This document shows, piece by piece, positions 1-8,651 of a stretch of DNA of 64,000 bases. The stretch's first letter is position 1. Each line of letters opens with the position of its first letter. The notes below the pieces were generated by a model. It was given only the letters and a program-made list of their open reading frames with translations, made no database searches and was not told the DNA's origin. The position numbers and the translations under genes are program-made. Source of the stretch: Rhizobium sp. 007 (lineage in GTDB: Bacteria; Pseudomonadota; Alphaproteobacteria; Rhizobiales; Rhizobiaceae); NCBI RefSeq assembly GCF_015353075.1, contig NZ_CP064187.1:3415001-3479000 (forward strand), written 5' to 3'.

Positions 1-373
1 CGTCTACAGTCAGGCCGCTGCGAATGGCCGGTAGCAGGTCGTCGGCGTCATAGTCGGCGCCCAGGTTGTCGAGCGGCAGGAGCCAGCTCTGCTTTGCCCA
101 GATCGGGACTTCATAAGTGCCGATCGTCAGAACGTCGTACTGGCCACCCTTGGTCGCGATGTCAGTCGTGACCTTCTGGCGCAGAACGTTCTCTTCGAGG
201 GTAACCCATTCAAGGTCGATGTCGGGATTCTTCGCCTTGAAGTCGTCCGTCAGCTTCTGCATCCGGATCATGTCGCCGTTGTTGACGGTCGCGATCGTCA
301 GCGTTTCAGCCGAAGCCATGCCCGCAAACGCCAATGCTGAGCAGGCGCCCAGCAGAATAGTTCTCAATGTCAT
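1..373 (-). CDS. smoE: Sorbitol/mannitol-type ABC transporter substrate-binding protein, N-terminal part
   Basis: This is the first 124 codons of a periplasmic sugar-binding protein; the gene runs off the left edge. The start at 371-373 follows a GGGAGGAAG ribosome site. The first 22 or so residues form a signal peptide (MTLRTILLGACSALAFAG, then a cut after ASA). The mature part begins ETLTIATVNNGDM and includes YDVLTIGTYEVPIWAK, the pattern of family 1 binding proteins for polyols such as SmoE of rhizobia. It would deliver sorbitol or mannitol to a membrane complex encoded outside the window. The SorC-type regulator just upstream on the same strand supports this. The polyol specificity is inferred from family resemblance; a different sugar is possible. 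Confidence 0.75.
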   Translation of the reverse strand, partial: MTLRTILLGACSALAFAGMASAETLTIATVNNGDMIRMQKLTDDFKAKNPDIDLEWVTLEENVLRQKVTTDIATKGGQYDVLTIGTYEVPIWAKQSWLLPLDNLGADYDADDLLPAIRSGLTVD

Positions 374-408
374 ATCTTCCTCCCAGAAGATGGGTATGAG
401 CATTCGCT

Positions 409-422
409 TTGCTCGTGAGCAA
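409..422. promoter_or_regulatory. Palindrome TTGCTC-GT-GAGCAA upstream of the binding protein
   Basis: A 14-base inverted repeat with 6-base arms lies 36 bases upstream of the binding-protein start. The same half-sites recur in a second palindrome at 510-536, and a single TGAGCAAAA occurs near 1555, upstream of the SorC-type regulator. That recurrence suggests the operator of this regulator. Binding is inferred, not shown. Confidence 0.5.
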
Positions 423-509
423 TTACTCACTACAGTGCGTCGAATGTCAATTGGAATCGTTGCTGCACCAGCGAAATGGCAAGCTATCCGATTGATTTTA
501 AATATGATA

Positions 510-536
510 TTTTTTGCTCAAGACGTGAGCAAAAAA
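510..536. promoter_or_regulatory. Longer palindrome at the regulator stop codon
   Basis: Ten-base arms TTTTTTGCTC (510-519) and GAGCAAAAAA (527-536) are separated by seven bases. They share the TTGCTC/GAGCAA core with the palindrome at 409-422 and overlap the stop codon of the SorC-type regulator. It could be a second operator for the polyol transport operon or a transcript-end hairpin. The shared core favours an operator. Confidence 0.45.
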
Positions 537-1471
537 TCGGCAGTCTGTTCATCGGTGATCAGGCTATTGATTTGACGGCCAACAATTGCGGCCCTTATCG
601 CCTTGAATTTGCGCTTGCCTTTGGCGATTCCAATGACTGTCGAGGTTTCGCGTGAAGGAATCGAGGCCGACGCGACGCGCTCGTTGATCGGATTATCGAG
701 AAGCCTGCCCTCCTCGTCGAAAATCCAGCCGCAGATTTCGCCGACGGCCCCCTCGCGCATCAGCTCCATCATCTCGTCCTTCTCCAGGAAGCCGTCGACG
801 CAGAGTGGGCCGTCGATGCCCAGTTCGCCAATACCGACGAAGGTCACATCGGCTTGGGCGCTGATCGCAAGCGTGTAGCGCACCAGTTGCTGGCCATGGA
901 GCAATTCACGCTCCTCGGCCGAAGTGACGAGCACCGGCAGCGGCATCGGGAAGTGCCGCGCCTTCACCGCATCCGCCATGCTGAAGATGACATTGTAATA
1001 GGCGGCTGAACCGTCCGGCGTGATGTTGCCCGTCAGCGAAACGATGCGATGATTCGGACATTCGATCGTCGGCAGCTGATCGACGGCAGCCTTCAGCGTG
1101 CGGCCGGTACCAACGGCGAGCACGATCGGATCCGGCCGCTTGAGCCATCGCTCGATCTCAGCAGCCGCCGCTTCGGCAATGCCGACCGTCCTCGATGAAG
1201 ACCCCGGATCGCTCGGCACGATCTCGACATGCTTGAGGTCGAATTTCTTGCGCAGCTGGTTGGCGAGCTCGAGGCAGGCAGCAATCGGATGATCGAGCCG
1301 CACTTTGATGAGTTTTTCGGCGACGGCCAGCGACACCAGGCGCTGTGCTGATTGCCGCGAGATACCCATCGCAGACGCAATCTCGTCCTGCGTGCGCCCA
1401 GCCACGTAATAAAGCCAGCCCGCACGCGCTGCGTCGTCCAGCCGTCCAGGTGTCTCGGTTCTTTTCGCCAT
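518..1471 (-). CDS. smoC: SorC/DeoR-type sugar-binding transcriptional regulator
   Basis: A 317-residue regulator with an N-terminal helix-turn-helix (residues about 15-60, with AGRTQDEIASAMGISRQ) and a C-terminal sugar-binding domain (about 60-310) containing LAVGTGRTL and FVGIGELG. This matches the SorC family, whose members bind phosphorylated sugars or polyols and control nearby transport operons. It lies directly upstream of the binding-protein gene at 1-373 on the same strand, the arrangement seen for the sorbitol/mannitol smo locus of rhizobia. The palindromes at 409-422 and 510-536 are candidate binding sites. Length is normal for the family. The inducer is not visible from the sequence. 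Confidence 0.85.
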   Translation of the reverse strand: MAKRTETPGRLDDAARAGWLYYVAGRTQDEIASAMGISRQSAQRLVSLAVAEKLIKVRLDHPIAACLELANQLRKKFDLKHVEIVPSDPGSSSRTVGIAEAAAAEIERWLKRPDPIVLAVGTGRTLKAAVDQLPTIECPNHRIVSLTGNITPDGSAAYYNVIFSMADAVKARHFPMPLPVLVTSAEERELLHGQQLVRYTLAISAQADVTFVGIGELGIDGPLCVDGFLEKDEMMELMREGAVGEICGWIFDEEGRLLDNPINERVASASIPSRETSTVIGIAKGKRKFKAIRAAIVGRQINSLITDEQTADFLLTS

Positions 1472-1610
1472 CGAGGTCTACCGCGCGTAAAATGGGCCGG
1501 CTTTCTGCCGGACGAATATCTTTGAGTCTGTGCCGCGCCAGATCAGAACAAAATTGAGCAAAAGTCGAGTGCATTGAGAAAATGCAACGGCCGTATGGGC
1601 GAATATTCGC

Positions 1611-2270
1611 TCAGGCAAACCAGTTTGTGACGAAGAAGATCGCAGCCTTGATAAGGCCGTAGATCACGCCGCCAACGACAGTCAGTGATATACCGGCCAT
1701 GACCATTCCAAACGCCGAAAAGAGACCATCCTTGCCCAATATGCCGAAGGAAAACAGGCAGATGGTAAAAGCCGGCAGGATGTTGCCGAGCGGGATCGGC
1801 AGCGTCAGGATGACCGCAAGCACCAGGCAGAGAAAGCCCACAAGGTATTCGGCAGGCGGCTCGACGAGGAAAGAAAGCCGCGGCTGCAGCATGCGCTCGG
1901 CAAAGGCGAGCCAACGGTGGATGCGCGAGACGATCGCTTCGAAATCCTCGCGCTTCATCGAGCGGCCGGCAATTACCTTCGGTAACCATGGCTTCAGCCC
2001 GAATGTCAGCTGCGCTGCAAGAAAGAGTAGCGGCGCGCCGAGGATTGCGGAGGTTCCCGGCGGCGTCGGCACCAGATTGGGGATGGCGAAGACCAGCATG
2101 AGCGCACCGGTCGCACGGTCGCCCATCACCTCGAAAAGATCGCCGATCGAAATGCGCTCACGGCTCCTGTCACCCGCAAGCTGCCTCAAGATGGCCGAAA
2201 GCCGTCGCCCCCTCGGGCGCGGACTCCTGATAAAACGCCTGCGTGATGTCTCCATTTCCTCGATTGTCAT
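1611..2270 (-). CDS. exoD: ExoD family membrane protein
   Basis: A 219-residue protein counted from the methionine of MTIEEMETSRRR. The frame stays open about 50 codons further upstream, but that part is basic and low in complexity and unlike the family. The core has ISIGDLFEVMGDRATGALMLVFAIPNLVPTPPG in overlapping parts, typical of ExoD, followed by three or four hydrophobic segments (residues about 55-90, 135-175 and 190-215). ExoD proteins are inner-membrane proteins first linked to exopolysaccharide synthesis and nodule invasion in Sinorhizobium meliloti; the biochemical role is unknown. The gene stands alone, divergent from the two-component genes at 2454. Confidence 0.8.
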   Translation of the reverse strand: MTIEEMETSRRRFIRSPRPRGRRLSAILRQLAGDRSRERISIGDLFEVMGDRATGALMLVFAIPNLVPTPPGTSAILGAPLLFLAAQLTFGLKPWLPKVIAGRSMKREDFEAIVSRIHRWLAFAERMLQPRLSFLVEPPAEYLVGFLCLVLAVILTLPIPLGNILPAFTICLFSFGILGKDGLFSAFGMVMAGISLTVVGGVIYGLIKAAIFFVTNWFA

Positions 2271-2453
2271 AGCATCCCGGCTCGTCGGCCTGCGACTGAT
2301 ACCATCCCAATGTGAATCTTCTCTGTCGAATGCGCCGCCATCATGGCCGCGCGGGTTCTGGATCACGGCCATTGCATGGCGATTTTTCGCCGGCACCCTT
2401 CGCTTGACCCTTAGCAAAAAGCAGCGCTACTGCTCTTGGCAAGGAGAGATTGC

Positions 2454-3113
2454 GTGCGCATTCTTTTGGTTGAAGACGACAAGATGATTGGGGAAGCGGT
2501 GCGCGATCACGTTGCAGCGGCCGGTCACGCGATCGACTGGATGTGTACGATCGGCGATGCTGAGGCCGCTGCAGGCTCCGTGGACTACGGTCTGATCCTG
2601 CTTGATCTGCAGCTTCCCGACGGCAGAGGCATCGATTTCCTGAAACGGTTGCGTGACGACGGTATGGCAATGCCGGTAATAATTCTCACTGCGCGCGACC
2701 AGATTTCCGATCGCATCGAAGGCCTGAACGCCGGCGCCGACGACTACCTCGTCAAGCCGTTCGATCTCGGAGAATTGCAGGCCCGCATCATGGCTGTCGC
2801 GCGCCGCTACGACGCCAATCCAAGGACTATCATCCGCATTGCCGATATCGAGATCGACCGGCCGCAGCACAGGCTTGCCATCGCCGGCGAGCCGGTCGTG
2901 CTGACCAGCCGCGAATGGGCCGTGCTCGATCTGCTCATCGCCCGTCCGGGCGCAATCGTGCCGAAGGACCGGATCGAGGAAGCCCTTTATGCCTTCGGCT
3001 CGGAGATCGAAAGCAATACGGTTGAGGTCTATGTCAGCCGGCTGCGCAAGAAGATCGGTCGCGACAGGATCAAGACCGCCCGCGGCATCGGCTACACGCT
3101 GGCGGAAGCATGA
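2454..3113 (+). CDS. OmpR/PhoB-type response regulator
   Basis: A 219-residue two-domain regulator. The receiver domain (residues 1-115) has the acidic pocket EDD at 7-9, the phosphorylated aspartate D51 in LLDLQLPDG, and the lysine of LVKPFD. The C-terminal winged helix (about 125-218) carries SNTVEVYVSRLRKKIG. A GTG start at 2454 is preferred over a TTG at 2436 because AAGGAGAG at 2440-2447 is correctly spaced and the family begins with MRILLVEDD. The stop overlaps the start of the sensor kinase by ATGA. It resembles QseB/TctD-like regulators; the signal is unknown. Confidence 0.88.
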   Translation: MRILLVEDDKMIGEAVRDHVAAAGHAIDWMCTIGDAEAAAGSVDYGLILLDLQLPDGRGIDFLKRLRDDGMAMPVIILTARDQISDRIEGLNAGADDYLVKPFDLGELQARIMAVARRYDANPRTIIRIADIEIDRPQHRLAIAGEPVVLTSREWAVLDLLIARPGAIVPKDRIEEALYAFGSEIESNTVEVYVSRLRKKIGRDRIKTARGIGYTLAEA

Positions 3114-4444
3114 GACGCGAACCGAGCATCACGCGCCGGCTCATTCTGGCGCTCACAAGTGCTATGGTCATCTTCTGGCTCGCCGCGATCGGGCTCGGCA
3201 TCCAGGTGATGCAGCACGAATTCGACGAGCTTTTCGACAGCGCCCAGCAGGAGACGGCCCAGCGCCTTTTGGCGCTGATCGTCGACGACCTGAACCAGCG
3301 CGCCGAAACAGACCCTTCCGGCGTCGCAATTTTAAATACGCCAGCCAGCCGCGAATATCTGACCTATCAACTACGCGACAAGGTCGGAAACGTCGTTCTT
3401 CGCTCCGATGACGCTTCGCCTGAACCTTTCGATGCGCCACTCGCCCGTGGTTTTCACAACAACGATCGCCAGCGCATCTATACCGAAGCGACCGCTGACG
3501 GCGCCCTGTTAATGCAGGTCGCCGATCGCCTCGGCAATCGTCGCGAAGCCGTGCGCGAAAGCGCCGTCACGCTGCTGCTTCCACTGATCGTGCTGATCCC
3601 GGCGAGTATCTTCGCCATCTGGCTCATCCTTGGCCGGGCGCTGAAGCCGATCGAAACGCTACGCCGGGACATCGCCACCAAGGACAGCGGCAATATGGCG
3701 GCCATTGAAGGCGACGAGCTGCCGAAAGAAATCAAGCCGATCGCTCGCTCGGTCAATCTTCTGCTCGCCCGTCTCCGGTCGGCGCTCGAAGCGGAACGCG
3801 AATTTACCGCTAACAGCGCTCACGAGCTCCGCACGCCGATTGCCGGCGCGCTGGCACAGACCCAGCGCTTGGCCGAAGAACTGTCGGCCGGTGCCGCCAG
3901 GACGCGGGCGCGGCAGGTCGAAAGCTCGCTCGTCGATCTCGGCCGCCTAGCCGAAAAACTGCTGCAGCTTTCACGCGCCGAAGCCGGCATCGGTGCCTGC
4001 GACAAAGCCGCCGACCTCAGCAAGGTGCTGGAGATGATCGTCAGCGACTACGAGCGCGACAGCCGCACCAAGGGGCGCGTCAACTATGTGCCCGACGCCG
4101 GAGCAACGCTTGTCCGTTATGCAGACATGGATGCCTTCGGCATCGTCATGCGCAACCTCATCGAAAACGCGCTGCTTCATGGCGACCAGGATCGGCCCGC
4201 CAAGGTCAGCCTGGATAAGGCCGGGACCATCCGTGTCGTCAATGGCGGCCCTGCGATCCCGGAAGCCGATCTTGCTGGCCTCAAGAAACGCTTCCGGCGC
4301 GGCACGACCAGCGCATCCGGTTCCGGCCTGGGCCTTGCGATCGCCGACCGCATCGTCTCACAGATGGGCGGCACGCTGGAACTCCTCTCCCCGGCAAGCG
4401 ACGAGACTTCCGGCTTCGAGGCGAAGGTGAACCTGCCGGCATAG
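3110..4444 (+). CDS. Sensor histidine kinase, partner of the upstream regulator
   Basis: A 444-residue inner-membrane kinase. Transmembrane segments lie at about residues 12-32 and 155-178, flanking a periplasmic domain of roughly 120 residues, then a linker, the dimerisation domain with H238 in SAHELRTP, and an ATPase domain with NLIENALLHG and GSGLGLAIADRI. The four-base overlap with the response-regulator gene shows cotranscription and translational coupling. The periplasmic domain has no recognisable fold, so the stimulus is unknown. Family context suggests sensing of a small carboxylate, metal or envelope signal; that is only an inference. Confidence 0.87.
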   Translation: MRREPSITRRLILALTSAMVIFWLAAIGLGIQVMQHEFDELFDSAQQETAQRLLALIVDDLNQRAETDPSGVAILNTPASREYLTYQLRDKVGNVVLRSDDASPEPFDAPLARGFHNNDRQRIYTEATADGALLMQVADRLGNRREAVRESAVTLLLPLIVLIPASIFAIWLILGRALKPIETLRRDIATKDSGNMAAIEGDELPKEIKPIARSVNLLLARLRSALEAEREFTANSAHELRTPIAGALAQTQRLAEELSAGAARTRARQVESSLVDLGRLAEKLLQLSRAEAGIGACDKAADLSKVLEMIVSDYERDSRTKGRVNYVPDAGATLVRYADMDAFGIVMRNLIENALLHGDQDRPAKVSLDKAGTIRVVNGGPAIPEADLAGLKKRFRRGTTSASGSGLGLAIADRIVSQMGGTLELLSPASDETSGFEAKVNLPA

Positions 4445-4503
4445 GACTTGCAAATCCACCCGAAGGGTGCGAGCAGACGCGGAAACTTTCGAGGCAGACA
4501 AGC

Positions 4504-5415
4504 ATGATCATCTCACTCGACATCGGCGGTTCGGCGATCAAAGGCGGTATCGCACGCTCGGAAACGGATATCGTTCCTATGGGTCGCCGTCCGACGCCCA
4601 AGGATGATTTTGCTGCTTTCGCCGAGACGATCCGCAGCTTCATAGCAGAGACCAGCGAAACACCTTCGTGCCTTGCCTTCTCGATTGCCGGCGTCGTCGA
4701 TCCGGATACGCAACGGCTGACATGCGCCAACATTCCCTGCATTCACAACCGCAGCCTTGCGGCTGATCTGGAGGCCGAACTTGGCTTTCCGGTCCTGATT
4801 GCCAACGACGCCGATTGCTTCACCATGGCCGAAGCTGAACTTGGCGCCGGGCGCGGCCACCGCATCGTCTTCGGCGCGATCCTCGGCACTGGCGTCGGCG
4901 GCGGGCTCGTTTCCGACGGCAGGCTCGTCAACGCCTCGGGCGGTTTTGCCGGCGAATGGGGTCACGGCCCGATCCTCGCCTGCGAAGCCGGCAATCCCCC
5001 CGTGAAAATCCCAGCCCTTCCCTGCGGCTGCGGCCAAAAGGGCTGCGTCGATACAGTCGGCGGCGCCCGCGGCCTCGAGCGGCTTCACAAGACGCTGCAC
5101 GACCTCGACTTCCCCAGCGAGGAAATCATCGCGCAATGGCAACGGGGTGAGGAAAAGGCGACGAGCACGATCGACGTCTATACCGATCTCGTCGCCTCGC
5201 CCTTGGCACTCACCGTCAATATCACCGGCGCGACCATCGTCCCGGTCGGCGGCGGACTTTCCAATGTCGAGCCGCTGCTTGCCGAACTCGACAAGGCCGT
5301 AAGAGGCCGCACGCTGCGCAGGTTCGACCGGCCGCTGATCGTGCGCAGCGAATGCCGTTTAGAGCCGGGCCTCATCGGCGCGGCTCTTCTGGGCCTGAAA
5401 GCGGAAGCGGCTTGA
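4504..5415 (+). CDS. ROK family sugar kinase
   Basis: A 303-residue ROK kinase. The N terminus has the phosphate-binding motif LDIGGSAIKGG, the middle has the catalytic aspartate region IANDADCFTMAEA, and the zinc site is made by GEWGHGPI and CGCGQKGC. ROK kinases phosphorylate glucose, N-acetylglucosamine, N-acetylmannosamine or fructose in the cytoplasm; the GHGPI plus cysteine cluster resembles N-acetylglucosamine or N-acetylmannosamine kinases, but the substrate cannot be fixed here. It lies 59 bases after the sensor kinase on the same strand and may belong to the same transcript. A strong hairpin follows it. Confidence 0.82.
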   Translation: MIISLDIGGSAIKGGIARSETDIVPMGRRPTPKDDFAAFAETIRSFIAETSETPSCLAFSIAGVVDPDTQRLTCANIPCIHNRSLAADLEAELGFPVLIANDADCFTMAEAELGAGRGHRIVFGAILGTGVGGGLVSDGRLVNASGGFAGEWGHGPILACEAGNPPVKIPALPCGCGQKGCVDTVGGARGLERLHKTLHDLDFPSEEIIAQWQRGEEKATSTIDVYTDLVASPLALTVNITGATIVPVGGGLSNVEPLLAELDKAVRGRTLRRFDRPLIVRSECRLEPGLIGAALLGLKAEAA

Positions 5416-5448
5416 GAGCATTTTTTTCGAGTGGGTTGATTGGAAAAT

Positions 5449-5479
5449 GAAAATGGCGGGGATTTCACCCGCCATTTTC
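5449..5479. terminator. Shared terminator between convergent genes
   Basis: A perfect 12-base stem (GAAAATGGCGGG, 5449-5460, with its complement at 5468-5479) and a seven-base loop sit between the ROK kinase and the convergent RND pump gene, overlapping the pump stop codon. The minus-strand transcript runs into a T-rich stretch after the stem, so termination of the pump operon is the better supported direction. Confidence 0.75.
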
Positions 5480-8400
5480 ACTCTGCTGCCAATGCCGGCG
5501 GATGATGGTCATCCGCCTCTTCCTGGTTGGCATTGGCATATTCGGTCTCCGTGTCCTTCGTCTTCGGCTCGCGGCCGAAGAAGAGGGCATAACCCGCTGG
5601 TAGCACGAGGATGGTCAGCACGGTCGCAACCAGAATGCCGCCCATCATCGCGTAGGCGAGCGGACCCCAGAAGACACCGCGGGAGATCGGGATAAGGGCG
5701 AGAACTGCCGTCAGCGCCGTCAGCATGATCGGCCGGAAACGGCGCACGGCCGCACCCACGATCGCCTCCTGCCGGGCCATGCCCGCCTTGATATCCTGGT
5801 CGATCTGGTCGACGAGGATGATCGAGTTGCGGATGATGATGCCAAGCAGCGCAATCACGCCGAGGATCGCGACGAAGCCGAAGGGCGCGCCGCTGATCAG
5901 CAGTGCGGCAGAGGCACCGATGATGCCGAGCGGGCCGGTCGCGAGCACCAGCATCGCCTTGCCAAAATGCTGCAGCTGCGCCATCAGCAGCAGGACGATG
6001 ACGACGAGCATGATCGGCGCCTTGGCGGCGATCGAAGCCTGACTTTCAGCCGCATCTTCCGCACCGCCCTGGATTTCGATCTTGTAGCCGGCAGGCAGGC
6101 TGTCACGCAGGCCCTGCATATCGGCATACATCTTCATCGCCACGTCGTTCGGCTGGATGCCATCTGGCAGCGTCCCGCGGACGGTGATCGTCGGCAGGCG
6201 GTCACGCCGCCATTCGACGCCTTGTTCCATGACGGGGACGACCTTGGCGACCTGCGAGACCGGAACAAAACCTCCGAAGTCCGTCGGGACATAGACCGAA
6301 TTGACGGCCGACAGCAGCGAACGGCTGGAATCCGGCTCCCGGGCCACGATCGAGACCGTCTCTTCGCCGTCGCGGAAGTCGTCAAGCGACGTGCCGGACA
6401 CGGCGGTCTGCAGCGTCTCGCGGACGCGCTGCGAAGTGACGCCGAGGGCGCGGGCACGGTCCTGGTCGATCACCAGCTTCATGGCCGGCACCGGCTCCAG
6501 CCAATCGTCGTGGACGGCGCCGAGCTGCGGATTTTCGGCAAACTTCGCCTTCACCTGATCGGCGATATGGCGGACCTCCTGGCGATCCGGTCCCATGACG
6601 CGCATTTGCACGGGCCAGCCCGTCGGCGGACCGAGGAAGAGACGGTCGACCTTGCCGCGGATCGACGGAAAATCGTCCGCAAGGATGCTACGCAGCTTGA
6701 CAATCAGCCGCTCGCGAGCAGGTTCGTCATTTGCGATGATCAGGAGCTGCGCGAAGTTTGGATTGCGAAGCTGCTGGTCGAGCGGCAAGAAGAAGCGCGG
6801 TGCGCCCTCGCCGATATAGGTGGCGATGAACTTCTTGTCCTTGTCATCCATCATCTTGGCTTCGAGCATCTTTGCCTGCGTCTCGACTTCCCTGATGCTG
6901 GTGCCTTCCGGCAGCCAGAGATCGACGAGAATTTCCGGACGCGAGGATTGCGGGAAGAAGTTCTGCGGAATGAACTGGAACGCCCAGAGACTCGTCGCAA
7001 AGGTGAAGAGCGTGGCAGCCAGCACGATGATGCGATGGCGCACAGCCCATGCGACAGTGGTACGCAGGCGGCGGTAAAAGCGCGTGTCGAAGACATCATG
7101 ATGCTCGCCGGCGTGCTTGCGCTGCTTGAGGATCATGTAACCCAGCCACGGCGTGAAATAGACCGCGACGAACCACGAGACGACGAGCGCGATGCCGACC
7201 ACATAGAAGAGCGAGCGCACATATTCGCCGGCCGTCGATTCTGCAAAGCCGACGGGAATGAAGCCTGCCGTGGTGATCAGCGTACCGGTCAGCATCGGAA
7301 AGGCGGTCGAGGAATAGGCGAAGCTCGCCGCCTCGATCTTCACGAGGCCCTCTTCCAGTTTTCGTTCCATCATTTCGACGACGATCATCGCATCGTCGAC
7401 CAAAAGTCCAAGCGCAATAATGAGCGCGCCGAGCGAGATGCGCTGCAGGTCGATGCCGAGTTCGTACATAATGGCGAAGGTCGCAGCCAGCACAAGCGGA
7501 ATCGCTATCGCGATGACAAGGCCCGATCGCCAGCCGATTGATAGGAACGAGACGATCAGCACGATGATAAGCGCTTCGCCAAGGGCATGCATGAATTCGC
7601 TGATGGCGTCGGTCACGACATCCGGCTGATTGGATATCTGGTCGACGGAAACGCCGTAGGGAAGAGATTCATCGAAGCGCTGATAGGTCGCTTCGACATC
7701 CTTGCCGACATCAGTGACCTTGAAGCCTTTGGCCATGACCACGCCGACCTGCACGCTTTCGTGCCCGTTGAAACGGTATTTGCGTTGATAGGGGTCTTCG
7801 AGCCCGGAGGTAACGGTGGCAATATCACCGAGACGCGTCACCTGGTTGCCGGAACGCAGGCGTAGTTCGCGAATATCCTCGGCCTTCTTCACATCGCCTT
7901 CGACGGAAATACGCACCGAACGCAGCCCGGTATCGACAGAGCCGGCAGGATCGACTGTGTTCTGGCCTTTGATGGCATTTTGCAGGTCGAGGATCGTAAG
8001 CCCTCGTTCGGCAAGCGCCTTGGAGGAAACGTCGATGTAGATCTTTTCCGGCTGGTCACCGATGATGACGGCCTTCTCGACGCCCCGCGTCGAAAGCAGC
8101 ATGTCGCGCGCCTGGATCGCGAATTTCTTCAGTTCCGGATAGGAGTAGCCGTCGCCGCTGATCGAATGAAGTGTGATGAAGGTATCGCCGAATTCGTCAT
8201 TGAAATAGGGCCCGAGCAGGCCTTCCGGCAGCTCGTTCGAAATATCGCCGACCTTCTTGCGCACCTGATAGAAGGCATCCGCCACTTCCGCGGAGTTCGT
8301 GTCGCCCTTGACCTGCAGCGTAATGATCGCGCTGCCGGCACGGGTGTAGGAGCGAACGAAATCGAGGTGCGGCGTTTCCTGCAGCTTGCGCTCGATCTTG

Positions 8401-8624
8401 TTGACGACCTGATCCTCCATTTCCTGGATCGAGGCGCCTGGCCACATAGCTTGCACGACCATGACACGGAAGGTGAAATCCGGATCTTCCTTCTGCCCCA
8501 TGCGCATCAGTCCGAGCGCACCGGTGATGATGATCAAACCGAAGAGGAAGCGTGCAATGCTGGGATGACCGATTGCCCAGCGCGACAGATTGAAGGAGCG
8601 TTTCTCGGTGGTCGAGTTGTCCAT
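5478..8624 (-). CDS. RND family efflux pump, inner-membrane transporter
   Basis: A 1048-residue RND transporter, normal family length, with twelve predicted membrane segments in two halves and two large periplasmic loops. The proton-relay aspartate pair is visible in GLLVDDAMIVVEMM in segment 4. It begins at the ATG of MDNSTTEKRS, preceded by GAGAGGGA; a TTG nine codons earlier lacks a ribosome site. It is the last gene of an operon after the regulator and membrane fusion protein. It would export drugs, detergents or plant compounds together with the fusion protein and an outer-membrane channel that is not encoded nearby. Specificity is unknown; it is closer to the AcrB-like group than to metal exporters, which carry charged residues in segment 4. 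Confidence 0.9.
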   Translation of the reverse strand: MDNSTTEKRSFNLSRWAIGHPSIARFLFGLIIITGALGLMRMGQKEDPDFTFRVMVVQAMWPGASIQEMEDQVVNKIERKLQETPHLDFVRSYTRAGSAIITLQVKGDTNSAEVADAFYQVRKKVGDISNELPEGLLGPYFNDEFGDTFITLHSISGDGYSYPELKKFAIQARDMLLSTRGVEKAVIIGDQPEKIYIDVSSKALAERGLTILDLQNAIKGQNTVDPAGSVDTGLRSVRISVEGDVKKAEDIRELRLRSGNQVTRLGDIATVTSGLEDPYQRKYRFNGHESVQVGVVMAKGFKVTDVGKDVEATYQRFDESLPYGVSVDQISNQPDVVTDAISEFMHALGEALIIVLIVSFLSIGWRSGLVIAIAIPLVLAATFAIMYELGIDLQRISLGALIIALGLLVDDAMIVVEMMERKLEEGLVKIEAASFAYSSTAFPMLTGTLITTAGFIPVGFAESTAGEYVRSLFYVVGIALVVSWFVAVYFTPWLGYMILKQRKHAGEHHDVFDTRFYRRLRTTVAWAVRHRIIVLAATLFTFATSLWAFQFIPQNFFPQSSRPEILVDLWLPEGTSIREVETQAKMLEAKMMDDKDKKFIATYIGEGAPRFFLPLDQQLRNPNFAQLLIIANDEPARERLIVKLRSILADDFPSIRGKVDRLFLGPPTGWPVQMRVMGPDRQEVRHIADQVKAKFAENPQLGAVHDDWLEPVPAMKLVIDQDRARALGVTSQRVRETLQTAVSGTSLDDFRDGEETVSIVAREPDSSRSLLSAVNSVYVPTDFGGFVPVSQVAKVVPVMEQGVEWRRDRLPTITVRGTLPDGIQPNDVAMKMYADMQGLRDSLPAGYKIEIQGGAEDAAESQASIAAKAPIMLVVIVLLLMAQLQHFGKAMLVLATGPLGIIGASAALLISGAPFGFVAILGVIALLGIIIRNSIILVDQIDQDIKAGMARQEAIVGAAVRRFRPIMLTALTAVLALIPISRGVFWGPLAYAMMGGILVATVLTILVLPAGYALFFGREPKTKDTETEYANANQEEADDHHPPALAAE

Positions 8625-8651
8625 GACAGTATTCCCTCTCCTGGACAGCAA

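Noticed and set aside
510..536. Palindrome read as the terminator of the SorC-type regulator
   Set aside because: On the minus strand the stem is followed by A residues rather than an added T tract, and its core repeats at 409-422, which favours an operator.
5967..7541. Long open frame on the plus strand opposite the RND pump gene
   Set aside because: It lies antisense to a clear, full-length RND gene, has low-complexity basic and histidine-rich translation and no ribosome site; it reflects GC-rich codon bias.
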